From Gnetum montanum (lineage: Eukaryota > Streptophyta > Gnetopsida > Gnetales > Gnetaceae), in the NCBI GenBank assembly GCA_015680685.1, contig MNCI01026391.1, positions 73,935-137,934 of the forward strand: a DNA stretch of 64,000 nt, written 5' to 3'. Under the pieces are notes generated by a model that saw nothing but the letters and a program-made list of their open reading frames with translations, made no database searches and was not told the DNA's origin. The position numbers and the translations under genes are program-made. Shown here piece after piece: positions 22,650-33,420 of this stretch. The number at the start of each line of letters is the position of its first letter. The first letter of the stretch is position 1.

Positions 22650-24180
22650 TGAAGAGAGAAAAGAGCATACAAATCAACACATTACAAAAAATTGTGGTGT
22701 TCATGAAACAAAACTAAACACCATGACATGACTACACAAAATTGAATAGCACATCCTTTAATGGCATGAAGGAGGTGGAGAAGATTAGATAGTTCTAGGA
22801 AATGGAGACTCCTAAGGCTCTAAAGAACCTTTCTTGGTTTTGGAACATGTGGTGGATAAGGTAGTTCTGGCTATCCTACTATGGCTACAACCTCTGGTGG
22901 AAGGAAAAAGACATCTAGTAATGCCTTCATCTTATTCTCCTTACTTTGGGGATCATTCATNAGGGTTGCCAAAATTTTCTTCCTTGTTGGAGTTGTTGGG
23001 GGGCTTCATTTACTTTTGCCTTAAATAATTGGATGTGTTTTTCATTCACTTATTTCTATCGACTAACCCAATATCTATAATGATCTTTGACTCTCTCAAA
23101 TTTGAGACCTTATGATATCTAGATGACTACCTCTATCAAAGTCTTCTAGCAAAGGGCACAAACCTTCTCAATGGATAGGTTTCTAATTTTTTCTACCAAT
23201 ATCCTTACCTTTATTTTCTCTTTGGATAGTTTCTCTTAATGTTAATGGATGAACTTAGTTAATTGTTATTTTTGTTCATTGACATTTTGTAGCAATGGTT
23301 CTCTAAGAACAAATGTACATTCGCCTAGTGGGTTTGATCCAAGGCCTTCTAAATTTTGTGTTATGTAGCCTCTACCAAGGATCAATAAAACATCAATATT
23401 TACATCACATCCTCAATGACTTTCACTCTCATATGAAGCTATTCAAGAGCTTCATCTTTTGTCAATGCTGATTTGAGAAATGTAGGATGAGCAATTTGGG
23501 TTCTTAATTTAACAACTTTAGTATCCAAGCATTCATTCAACTCCTTGGCTATTTTGAGTTACCCCTCCAAGATGATATTTTTACCCCTCGCCTCTAGTAG
23601 CTTTAACTAGGTTTTGGAAATATTTTTTAAAAGGTCAAAAACATTTGGAAGTAGTTGCCTAGTTCCCACTAGTCGATCTAATAGTTCTTCATGCTATGCA
23701 TAATTTATTCTATCACTTGGATTCCTATGGATGTCTACACATCTTTTAGTGTAGTGAAATTTGGTATATATGTTGTAGGAGCATTGAGTGTTTTAAAAAT
23801 TTGATTAGCAACCATTCTTGCTATTATCTACTACCCTTAGTGTTACATCACCAATACTATTGCTCACTTGCCTTTCTCCAAGCTCACTAAGAAGGTTGCC
23901 TAGAGATTTTTGGAAGTCATTGCTATTCTATGAGAGATACCATGACCTCTGTAGTGCTAGGATTTGGTCTCATAGGTAGCTACATTCTTTTGGAACAACA
24001 AATAGATCCACCTCCACCCATTAGATTGATTGTTTAGGCCACCTCATTTAGGTGACTCATTACTAGTTGGTACATAAATGGATCCCTATCACTCATGCCT
24101 AGTTATTTCTCTTATTTACTCAAGAACCATTCTCAATATTCATGCAACCATTGGGATATTGTAGTGATGTCTAGCATAGT
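22650..24180. other. unassigned degenerate sequence with one ambiguous base
   Basis: No motif is recognised on either strand. It may continue the degenerate minus-strand frame at 24181-25290. A single undetermined base lies at 22961. Confidence 0.3.
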
Positions 24181-25290
24181 TTTTAAGTGACAAGTGGAGA
24201 TGGTGGTTGCTGCTACTCTTCCTTAATGGTTGTTGCAAGCATCTTATCTTTCATCATCTCTACTTAATTAGTTGTCAGAGCACACCTGACAACATCATTT
24301 GTATAACAAAATATTGCTCCCCTCCAATAGGGTTTTCCAATTAGGCATGGTAATAGAAGTGTCTTTCTAACATGTTCATTTTCTCTAAATCACTTTTCCA
24401 TCTCTATATAGATCAGCTGTGGAAGGTTGATAGGGAATCTCCCACTCAGAGCAGCACATGCATGAGCAGAAAATATGGTGATTTTTCTTGGATTTACAAT
24501 AGGATTGAGGTGAAAGGCTACAATTTTATAGTGGATCCTTTATGACAATGTGAGTGCACAAAACTTCTTAGAGTCGACACCATTGTACCATCGCACCCAT
24601 TCTTTCTTAATGCTATGGTTTACCTAAATTGGAATCTCAACAAGATTCATTCCTATTTCTAGCAACCCAAGCAATTCAGTAATGGCGTACACTAAGTAGG
24701 ACATTGAGATGTTCTTTATTNGTAATGGCGTACACTAAGTAGGACATTGAGATGTTCTTTATTTTTACCATTTATATAGCCTACTTGTTATTCTAGAATA
24801 GAAATGTCTCTCCCATGTACCACTCCCTAGTGAAAGTGATGATTGGCCACATGGAAGAGGCCTTTATTTGATCCTACACCTCCTTTACTACTTTCTCTAG
24901 GAAATGGCCAAATTTCAACTCTTGGAGCATTGGTTTTATGACCTCCCTTGATCTAATTTGATTTAGATAGGCTTCTATCAAGGTCACCTCATGATTTTCT
25001 TGTTGGACTAGTACATCGTCCTAGTGGGAATGTTCTATTGCTATTGCTAGTCTTGAAATATTTCAAATAGATTCCACCTTAGCCTCTTCCCTAAGAGGAC
25101 CTATGGCATGGGTTGCAAGTTATTCTTCTTAGGCCTATTCCTAGCCTTTCCCATTCTAGGTCATTTATTCCTTGGTTGAGATGGTCCTTCCTACGTGTAT
25201 TTTCCTTTTGGTGACATCTAGAATCAAAACACATCCATGGATTACTAGATATAATATGTAACTTTAAATTTTGAATATCTTGTCTCATTA
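24181..25290 (-). pseudogene. degenerate reading frame, possibly a transposon-associated protein
   Basis: Read on the minus strand, a long frame with few stops is visible. It starts with the 65-codon open stretch 25288-25091 and continues through blocks such as SMWPIITFTREWYMGETFLF (near 24850), ISMSYLVYAITELLGLLEI, IKKEWVRWYNGVDSKKFCAL, FSAHACAALSGRFPINLPQL and KTLLLPCLIGKPYWRGAIF (near 24330-24370). The succession of a Trp/Tyr-rich middle part and a conserved 'FPCLI'-like segment recalls the plant mobile or transposon-associated proteins of unknown function, but I cannot name the family. The sequence contains an exact 42-bp duplication around a single N (24679-24763). No function is proposed. 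Confidence 0.35.
24679..24763. repeat. exact 42-bp duplication around a single N
   Basis: 24679-24720 and 24722-24763 are identical and separated by one undetermined base, as left by two contig ends joined without merging their overlap. Confidence 0.9.
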
Positions 25291-25319
25291 GTTAGTTACA
25301 CATTTTCTAAGGTTGGATC

Positions 25320-28300
25320 ATGATAGATTGATTATTTTATTAATTATTTATTAGTTTTTATTGTAAATGTAACTGAAGCTCATTGAAAAGGTTTAACTCT
25401 TGTAATTTGATGTTTAATAGTTCATTTTTTAGTTAAATCATTCTAGGAATTAGAAAAATGGTGAAAACCTTTTTGTTAAAAAGGACACATTTGTGGCCTC
25501 ACCGATGAAGAGCTTACCTTTAGTAGTTGCAAGGTTAAAGAATGAAGTGATTTCAATAAATGGTTAGGAAGTTATGAGGTTTGGAAGGTTCAAGGATCTA
25601 AAACTTTGAAAAACTTCCTTGTTGTTTGTAAGAAGATGTAAAATTATCCAAGTGGAATCATAGATATATATAGAATTTTTTTCCTACATCTATGGTGCCA
25701 TGTATACGCATCTACTACATCAATGAGGCCTCATATATGGAGACTATATGGAAAATTTTGAATTTTGAATATCTTAAAAATACAAGGAATTTTTCAATGA
25801 ATTTGGGGTTTATGGAGTTCTAAAAAATCCAAGAATATGATGAAATCATTGAGGAGGATCATTGAAAGCTTAAAATTCAAAAATTTAATGAAGAATGTGT
25901 TTATTAAACAAAATATGTAAAGGAGCACATGGTTTGATGTAGAATATGAGTGTATGAAAGATTATGATTGCAAGAATTCCTAAGGATAAGGTACTTAATA
26001 AACCCAAGCAAGAGATATGCAAGTGGATCCTCCACATAGTAGGCACATGCTATGTTTATTCTTGTGTAACCTCAACCTAAGGAATCTATGGGCCCTATAG
26101 GAAATTAATGGTTAATGGAAGTTAAGGACCAAAACCTAGAAGATTCTACTAAAGAATTCAAGTACATCAAACCAAGACATTGAATCAAGAACATGGAATT
26201 CAGCATTGAGGTGAGTTATGGTCAATAGTGATGGATGATGGAGAAGGTAGAATGGAATTCCATATTGAGGTTATAAGAAGTCCCTTGTGGAGTTTGTTTT
26301 TAAAATGAATTGAGAAGATCCATCTTTACTTTAGATCAAAACCAACCTGTTTTAATGACTTTGCATTACCAGTTCAAAATTGATCCACCCCATCAAGATA
26401 CCAGAGCACTTCCACAGAACAACCATCATATCATAAACAAAAGGGAAGAATGTAGGAAGTGAGAGAGGGCCTTAGTTAGAGGGGAATTTCAAGCATGGGT
26501 AACATGTCTTTCTAGTTCCATAACTAGTGCTTATAGTTCATTTATTTGTCTAAGGGATGTGCTTTGAATTTCCATCCTATTATTTATTTACTTATTTTAT
26601 TTTTAATTTCTTTTCTTTTTCGATGGTAACCACCCTATGCAAACATTTGAATCCTTTCCAATTCTAAAAACTACCAAAGGTTACAAATTTATTAAAAGTT
26701 TATTTAATCAATGGAAAATCAAATTCTCAAAATAAGGAAAACCATAGAATTTGTAAATAGGTGGATGTCATAAGTTCACTACCTATTCCATGAAAAAGAA
26801 ACCATGACTTAGCTATCAGTATAAAAATTCAAAAATAAAAACTAGACATTAGCAAACAAAACATAAAGCACAAACCACCATTAGTAATAGCTATAGCACC
26901 ACTATGTCCTATTGCCACAAAACATGTTTATTAGCAAAAATTTGAAAATCACACTCAAACAAAGTAAAAAAAATGTATAAGAAAGTGTAAAATGTTCATG
27001 AAAGATTTAAATATACTAAGGATGTTGTAAAACAAAAAATGGTGGAAAATAGGAACAATTTTCAAAATAAAAAATATGTAAAATAAACAACTCTAAAGAT
27101 AAAAATGTGTAAAATAAAAAATGTAGAAAAACTAAGGAGCCACATGTATGATTAGCATGGATGACCATCTCCCCCATGACTGAGTTGAAAGGAGGAGATT
27201 TAAAAAATTGAGCATGGTTTCCAATCCATTGAGGTGTTTGTTGCACTAGCTTACCTTGTCTTATGGAAGGCTTTACTTGTTGGATGTTGCCCAACTACTT
27301 TTTATTTGGGCTCTTAGGGTTGTAGATGATCATGACCCTAGAAGGAAAGGTTCATGAATTATATAAGGCCCTTCCCACAACATTTGAAATTTAGTTTTTT
27401 GAGGTATGTGTGTGGGATTCTACTAAAGGATCTTATCTCTTGGTTGAAATTTTACTTTTCATATTCTAAGGTCATGTCATTGCTTGTTGAATGCCTTGTT
27501 AACTTCATTCAAAGATAGGTCAACTAATTGATTTTCATCTAGGATATTCAAGTTGATCAATATTTATTTTTCTTGTGCTAGACTTAGTTCAAGATTCTAT
27601 TTATAGGCTATTGAGAGTGTATGGAGCTCAAATTGAATTGGAAACGTTTGAAGTTTTTCATATACCAGCTCATAGGGAGAGTAGCCAATAGGGAATTTCC
27701 ATGTTGAGTGATAGCCCAAAAGGACATCATTGATTTTTATGCTCCAGTCTCTTGTTTATTTGTTGATAGTTCTTGTTAGAATATTTGAAATCCCCTTGTT
27801 AGTTACCTTTGGTTGACCATTGGGTTAGAAGTGATAAGGTGTTTTTGATTTATGTTTGACCCCAAAGCATTGCATGATTTTTTGAAAAGTGGCACTTGTA
27901 AAATTAGTTCCATTGTTAGAAATTACTACATGTGGCACCTCAAACCTATTTACAACATTTTGTGATATAAATATAGTAGTAGTGGATGATGTACAATGAA
28001 TGATAACTACTTTTTCTACCTATTTAGTGTAGTTTTCAACTACTATGATGATGTATGTCTTTCTATTAGACATGGGTGTGATGGAATCCATGAATTTTAT
28101 GCCCCATATGTCTAAGGATACCAATGGTTGAAACCATTGTTGAGGACTCTTTATTGAAGCGTTCATCCCATCATCTCATTGATAGCACTCATAGTATTGG
28201 ACAAACTTGTGGAAATCCCTAAAGATTGTAAGCCAAGAGTATCTTCCCACTAGGATTTTTATGGTCATGCATCTCCTAGCATAGTGGCCTCCATAGAGGC

Positions 28301-28399
28301 CTTCATGAGCATCATAGAGACATGGAATTTGTTTGCATTAGGGACACACCAATAAGATAGGCCATCCTCACACTCCTTATAAAGGTGTTCATTGATTTT
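25320..28399 (-). mobile_element. gypsy element C, left part (3' non-coding region and integrase)
   Basis: Homologous to A and B on the minus strand. The landmarks are the 'CTTAGTTAGAGG...GGGTAACATGTCTTTC' block near 26470-26515, the pol end near 27165-27210, and integrase from 27210 to 28399. It stops exactly at the start of plus-strand element D, and the matching sequence resumes at 36620: the text before and after corresponds to one continuous stretch in B around 13926. No 3' LTR could be placed to the left. Confidence 0.8.
27130..28399 (-). pseudogene. element C integrase
   Basis: It aligns with B 12690-13930 along its full length, with many stops. The minus-strand text for the 'PMSNGK' block is near 28050-28080 and for the Asp/Glu core near 27780-27960. 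Interrupted by insertion of D within the integrase/RNase H border region. Confidence 0.65.
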
Positions 28400-29397
28400 T
28401 GATGAGAGCGGGTACTCTAATAATTATAGTGGATATTATTAGGGTAGTTACTATAATTATTAGAGTGGTTTTAATTAGAAAAGTTACTCTAATAATTAGA
28501 GTGGTAATTATTAGAGTGGTAACTCTAATAATTAGAGTGGTTATTATTAGGGTGGTTTCTCTAATTATTAGAGTGGCTATTATTAGAGGGGCAATTTCTC
28601 TAAAATTAGAGTGGAAGTTTTTGTAATTATTAGAGTAGTTGCTCCCAAGATTATAAATATAGTGCCCAAGCACAAAATAGGGAAAGTCAGAACAAGAAGA
28701 AGAATTCTGGAGAGGAAGTCTTTTAGGAGTGAAGTAGCAAAACTCTAGCCAAGTGGCTACAGTAGGAGATCTAAGTGTGGACAGATCTTTATTCGAGCAT
28801 TGTGTACCTGAGCATACCTTGTGTACAGCAATAAAGAAGAGCTCTTGGATTCATCCTTGTAGCACTTAAGATTTTTTTCTTACTCATTTCCTTTATTTTA
28901 TTTTGTTCTGCATTTATTTTATTATTTTATTTTATTTTATTTTATGCACTTTACATTTCTATTATTAGCACACATTGTACGATCACTTTGAGCATGCGTG
29001 TAACACTTGGTAACCCAGTAACGATTAGCATTTGGTAATCCCAGTAGTGTTGCGCTGGTTCATGATGTGTACAACAAGTAAGAATAGATACTAGTGTTAG
29101 GATTAGTTAAAGCCTAGTTAATCAATAGTTAGGTTATATTAGTCACTTAGTTATCTCTCTCTCTCCTCCCTTATTAGCAGTAGGACATAAAAACATAAAA
29201 TATATAAAAATCATATGCCTCAAGCTTACTTAACCATACAACCATGACAATACAAGTATGTTTGGGAAGAAAATGATTGATTAACCTTGAGTGTTCTATT
29301 AGGGCATGTAAGAACTTAGTCCTTGGAATTTGACCAGATTATGCATGAAAAACTTGTATTTCTATGGTTGAGTGTAGGGATACCTCGCCACTCATCA
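28400..29397 (+). repeat. element D 5' LTR
   Basis: 998 bp, starts TGATGAG and ends CTCATCA. It has TATAAATA at 28652-28659 and AATAAA at 28830-28835, as expected for U3-R-U5. U3 begins with the palindrome array annotated separately. Confidence 0.9.
28413..28640. repeat. palindrome array in U3 of element D (5' LTR)
   Basis: Repeated CTCTAATTATTAGAG or CTCTAATAATTAGAG words, each an inverted repeat with 7-bp arms around one central base, are joined by GTGGTTATTATTAG-like spacers. The array directly precedes the TATA box. The open frames on both strands here (LIIRVVIIRVV-type) come from the repeat and are not genes. Confidence 0.9.
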
Positions 29398-29417
29398 TTA
29401 GCACCATTGTAGGGGAC
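29398..29417 (+). promoter_or_regulatory. element D primer-binding site
   Basis: TTAGCACCATTGTAGGGGAC immediately follows the 5' LTR. Confidence 0.75.
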
Positions 29418-29537
29418 TTAGTTATTTGTGTGCTATGTAGAACATAGGAAATCATCCATATCATTGGGACATTAGAAAGAACCCTTAGGGTTGATCAAAG
29501 GAAAGATAAGACAACAGTAAATTGCACACCGAACAAG

Positions 29538-31480
29538 ATGAAAATATCTTCTTCTTCGCACAAGCGCACTTCACTGCCTAGGACTAACACAAGAGACAAT
29601 CGGTGGCATCATACACATAAACAAGATCTGCTAGTTCCTCAACAATTTTAGGTAGTTTATAATCATCATGATGAGTATGTACCTAATTTCACCTTTATCC
29701 TCCACCAAGATAAAAAACTATGTTGGAGAGACTTGGAGGGTAACATAGTATTGCCTCGAAACCGATTAGTGCCGAACATGCTCCTTCATGGGCGGACATG
29801 AATAAACATGCCACTTTTACATGCGTAATACATTGCATGTGATCATGACACAAGGGACTATCATCCCACAGAAGCACAACGTCAACAGGAGTTGCGACAG
29901 GAGAGTTACCACACATCCTTGAAGGGTAAATGGACCCATAACGCCTCACATGTTTTAAGCAAAATTGTGGATGGCGAACTGGTTTCAATAGGTTCCCCAC
30001 AAAATGATGTTTCTCCTAATAATGATGGTTAGGAGGTGGTGTATTAGAACCTCCACTTCACAATTCACAACCTTGGTTCTGATCCCTATGAACACGAAGT
30101 GTTCAACTAGGAAACACAAACACACGATAATGGTGGACATTCTGATAGTAATCACGATCAAGGCCAAGACCACTAAAGAGAAGGTAGAAAACACCATCAT
30201 GATGATGGTTCTCCTTCTTCTTCACCTTCATCATCACATTCACCATCTCCTTCGGTGTCAGGACGTAGTCATAAGGAAACTAATCATGAGGATAAAGCAA
30301 GATAAAGTGACAAACATCTATGAGACAGTCGAGAATGAGGATGAGGGCACTCTAGGGAATCATGACATAGAAGAAGATAGAGTAGGGAACTATGTAGAAA
30401 TCACAGATTCTATGAACAAGATGACCACGAAGAACCCCTTCTCACAACTAAAAGCATGTTAGATATCACGGAGACCGTAAGAGTTCCAAGAAGGCACCAA
30501 AAGGACAGTAGGATCAAGAGGTTAGACATGAATAATATACCATAATTTGAAGGGGAATACAACGTTGATCCTCAAAACAACTTACAAGAATTCCACAATG
30601 AGTGTGCCCTGCAGAACATCGAGAATGAATGTAAAAAACTGAAGTTGTCCCAAGGACACTAGTGAAAGAAGCAGAAAGCTAGTACTAGTCCTTAGAACTA
30701 GAATCCATTCGAAGGTGGAGTATGATGTTAGAACTGTTTAATGATAAGTATCAAATGTACTCCCAAGTGTCTAACCTATGAAAATAAATCCAAGGATTGA
30801 AGCAAGGAAATCATGAACCCTTGGATGCTGCCATGGGCCACTATTACACATTGTTACATCGTTTTCTTGGTCATGGTTATTTGCAGCGGGATCAACTATG
30901 CCATCTCATGGATGGACTTAGGCATGAAACAAGGAGAACCCTTGGAACGTATGCCCAAGGGAGATTATTAGAGCTTAGGTCTCATTAGGTTCATATATTG
31001 CTAGAGCAAGTAGCTAAGGAAGAAGGGGAGCTACGTAAGAGAGAAAGTGCAGAAGAATACATGTGAGATCCTTACCTTTGAAAAAGGGGAGTGAGATTCT
31101 ATGAAGAGGAGGAAGAGTCTACACTCGAAGAGATGGTGAATAGGAAATCTTTGCCACTCCAAAAATTAACAATAGAAGTGTCAGCAAATGTAAACCAAAT
31201 ATGGGACTCTCTAGATAGTAGATTTGAAACTGTTCTTAAAATCTTCGAGGAGTCTAGGGAGCGAGGTAGTGACTATGACAAAAAGAAAAAGAGAGACATG
31301 GATAATGCATGCAACAAAGGTAAGGGTAAAATGGCCATCACTGAAGAGCTTGTGGATTCAGATATGGACAATGATGGTGGATGTAAGATATGCCAATACG
31401 ACCATCCTAAGGAATGTTGCCCAGTGATCTCTCATTTACAAGACTCTGGGATGTATGCTCAACCCACGACTTAATAAACG
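29538..31480 (+). pseudogene. element D gag
   Basis: The likely start is ATG at 29538 (MKISSSSHKR). The N-terminal part reads PNFTFILHQDKK and LEGNIVLP. A His/Ser-rich segment follows near 30190-30270. The retrotransposon-gag domain is at about 30590-31030; the open frame 30797-30988 carries EPLDAAMGHYYTLLHRF and RHETRRTLGTYAQGRL. The C-terminal frame 31091-31474 ends with the CKICQYDHPKEC zinc-knuckle-like motif. Gag would package the element RNA. Stops at former Gln/Trp codons and at least one frame change separate the parts. Confidence 0.8.
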
Positions 31481-32470
31481 ACAAGCACCGCAATGGTTAC
31501 CATATCCCCAAGGTAACCCAAGGCATTTCCACGAACCTTCAATGTATTATCCAACTGGAGCTCAACCACAACTTGTTGAGTAACATCAACAATGGAAATA
31601 CCGACATTCATGGTGGATGCCACCACGAAGGCAACAATACCCCTACCAGCAACCGGATCCATATGGCTACTACGTGTAGCAGCCAATCTCTCCACATGAC
31701 ATTCTTGGTCACGTGACACCACAACATCACTATCAAACTTAGGATTATTATAGGACTCCTTCTCCTAGGGGAGATAACCCACAAACATACTACCCTCCAA
31801 ATCCATCTACAACTCTCACACCAATAGCTCCATGACCACCCGCTCCAGTGCTGCAAGGGGAACTCACCACTCAACTGTAGCAATGCAATGCTACAAGGGC
31901 TATGAATCTTCAACCCACTACTGCTTCTGATAACTGTATGAAAAGAAGACCTTTCCTCAAAACCAACAATCCAACCAAGCCCTCACAACCACAAATGGTT
32001 GAACCTATGAATGTCTCCCCATCAATTAAGGCTTCAATGCTTCCTTTAAACCAAACATTAAGCTCAATGCATACGGTTATGTTAACACATGATGTTAATG
32101 ACTGGATTAAGGTAGGCCACCTTCTTAGGAAATTCTCTGATCATGGAAGCCCTCTAATCTATCTCCAAGTCACTAGGAATGAACCATCTAAAGCTCTTCT
32201 AGACTCAGGTTCTGGTGTCAACCTAATTTCCCAAGAAATGTACAAGGCTTGGAACCTACCTCCATTCAAAAAGAGCAACATCCATCTAGAGTTGGCTGAC
32301 CAATCCATAACTATCCCATTAGAACTAGTCAAAGATGTTGTTACCACTATTTATGGGTAGTCATACCCAGCTGACTTCCTAGTGATGCACGTGAACAATG
32401 GTAAGGGGGACTTCCCAATCATAATGGGAAGAGCATGGCTAAGCACCATCAATGCATGCCTAGGAATCTG
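31480..32470 (+). pseudogene. element D Pro/Gln-rich linker and aspartic protease
   Basis: A linker rich in Pro, Gln and Tyr (31480-31900) is followed by an open frame of 152 codons (31902-32360). It contains the intact active site LLDSGSGVNLISQEMY (Asp codon at 32202) and SNIHLELADQSITIPLELVK, the retropepsin fold of gypsy elements. The frame continues after a stop with FLVMHVNNGKGDFPIIMG up to about 32470. This is the best preserved protease in the window, and the only pol-type domain of D with its catalytic triad kept. Confidence 0.8.
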
Positions 32471-32722
32471 TGATCTTTTCTAGAAATATCAAAGAAAAAT
32501 ACATTCAGAAAGATCAAGAAGAAGAAAGTTCCATGCATCACATATAGTGACATAGGGTGTAATTGTGTGCAGAGGTCATGGATTGTACAGTGTTTAACAT
32601 TGCCTACATGAAATCCATGTGCATAAGTGATTAATATACAAAGATGCATGTATGTAGCAGCCACACAATAGGAAGGCACCTAGTCGCAGACAGTTGATCA
32701 AGAAAGCAGTTCACTCATATGC

Positions 32723-33420
32723 ATGGAACCAATTGAGAGTTTGAGTTGTTCTTACATTGATAGCATAGATGCATTAGAGCAAGTCCACCACCAACTTCCA
32801 AGTCTTAACCTTGAAAATGTCAACTGGGGGAAGTTGGAAATCCCTGAGAAGTTTAAGCAGAAACCTCTCGAGCTGAAACCATTACCCACCGGTATGGAAT
32901 ACACATTCCTTAAAAATGAAAATTTGGTAATTATCAATGCTAAGCTTTCTCCTTAATAGATAGGGCACAAAATATCACACACAGGGATAGAGGTAGATCT
33001 CAAGAAAATCAAAGTTATCCAAGAAATTACCCATCAACTAGAAATTGTTAAAAATATTTGATCATTCCTTAGACATACTATCTACTATAGGAGATTTATT
33101 AAGAACTTTTCAAAGGTTGCAAAACCATTGGTGGAATTAATCAAAAAGGATGTACCTTTTGAACTGGGAGATAAGATTCTCTATTGGAATCCCACACATG
33201 TGCCACAATGTACTAAATTTCAAACATTGTGGGAAGGACCTTACATTATTCATACAACCTTTTCTTTAGGGGTCATGACCATATACAAAATTGAGAGCCC
33301 TGATAAGAGATTACTAGTTAATGTGTAATAGACCAAACCCTTCCATGAACTTAGAATGGCTAGTGCACATAATACCTCTGAGAAGGGATAACCCCTCGAA
33401 TTATTTCGGATCTCCTTCTT
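32723..33420 (+). pseudogene. element D RT and integrase remnants around two deletions
   Basis: 32723-32956 matches the N-terminal RT region (IDALEQVHHQLPSLNLENVN, TGMEYTFLKNE). At about 32960 it jumps to the RT thumb (GHKISHTGIEVDL). At about 33166 it jumps again to the integrase C-terminus (GDKILYWNPTHVPQC, LWEGPYIIHTTF), which ends near 33420. The catalytic RT and integrase cores are absent. Short shared words (TAG, GG) lie at the junctions relative to E. Confidence 0.8.

Noticed and set aside
24679-24763. Tandem repeat as a possible CRISPR or regulatory array
   Set aside because: Only two identical copies flank a single N. This is an assembly join in plant DNA.
28389-28673. Open frames on both strands encoding LIIRVV-type repeats (also near 35602-35941, 43624-43863 and 52527-52860)
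   Set aside because: They are by-products of the palindrome arrays in the LTR U3 regions. Frames are open on both strands because the repeat has few stops.
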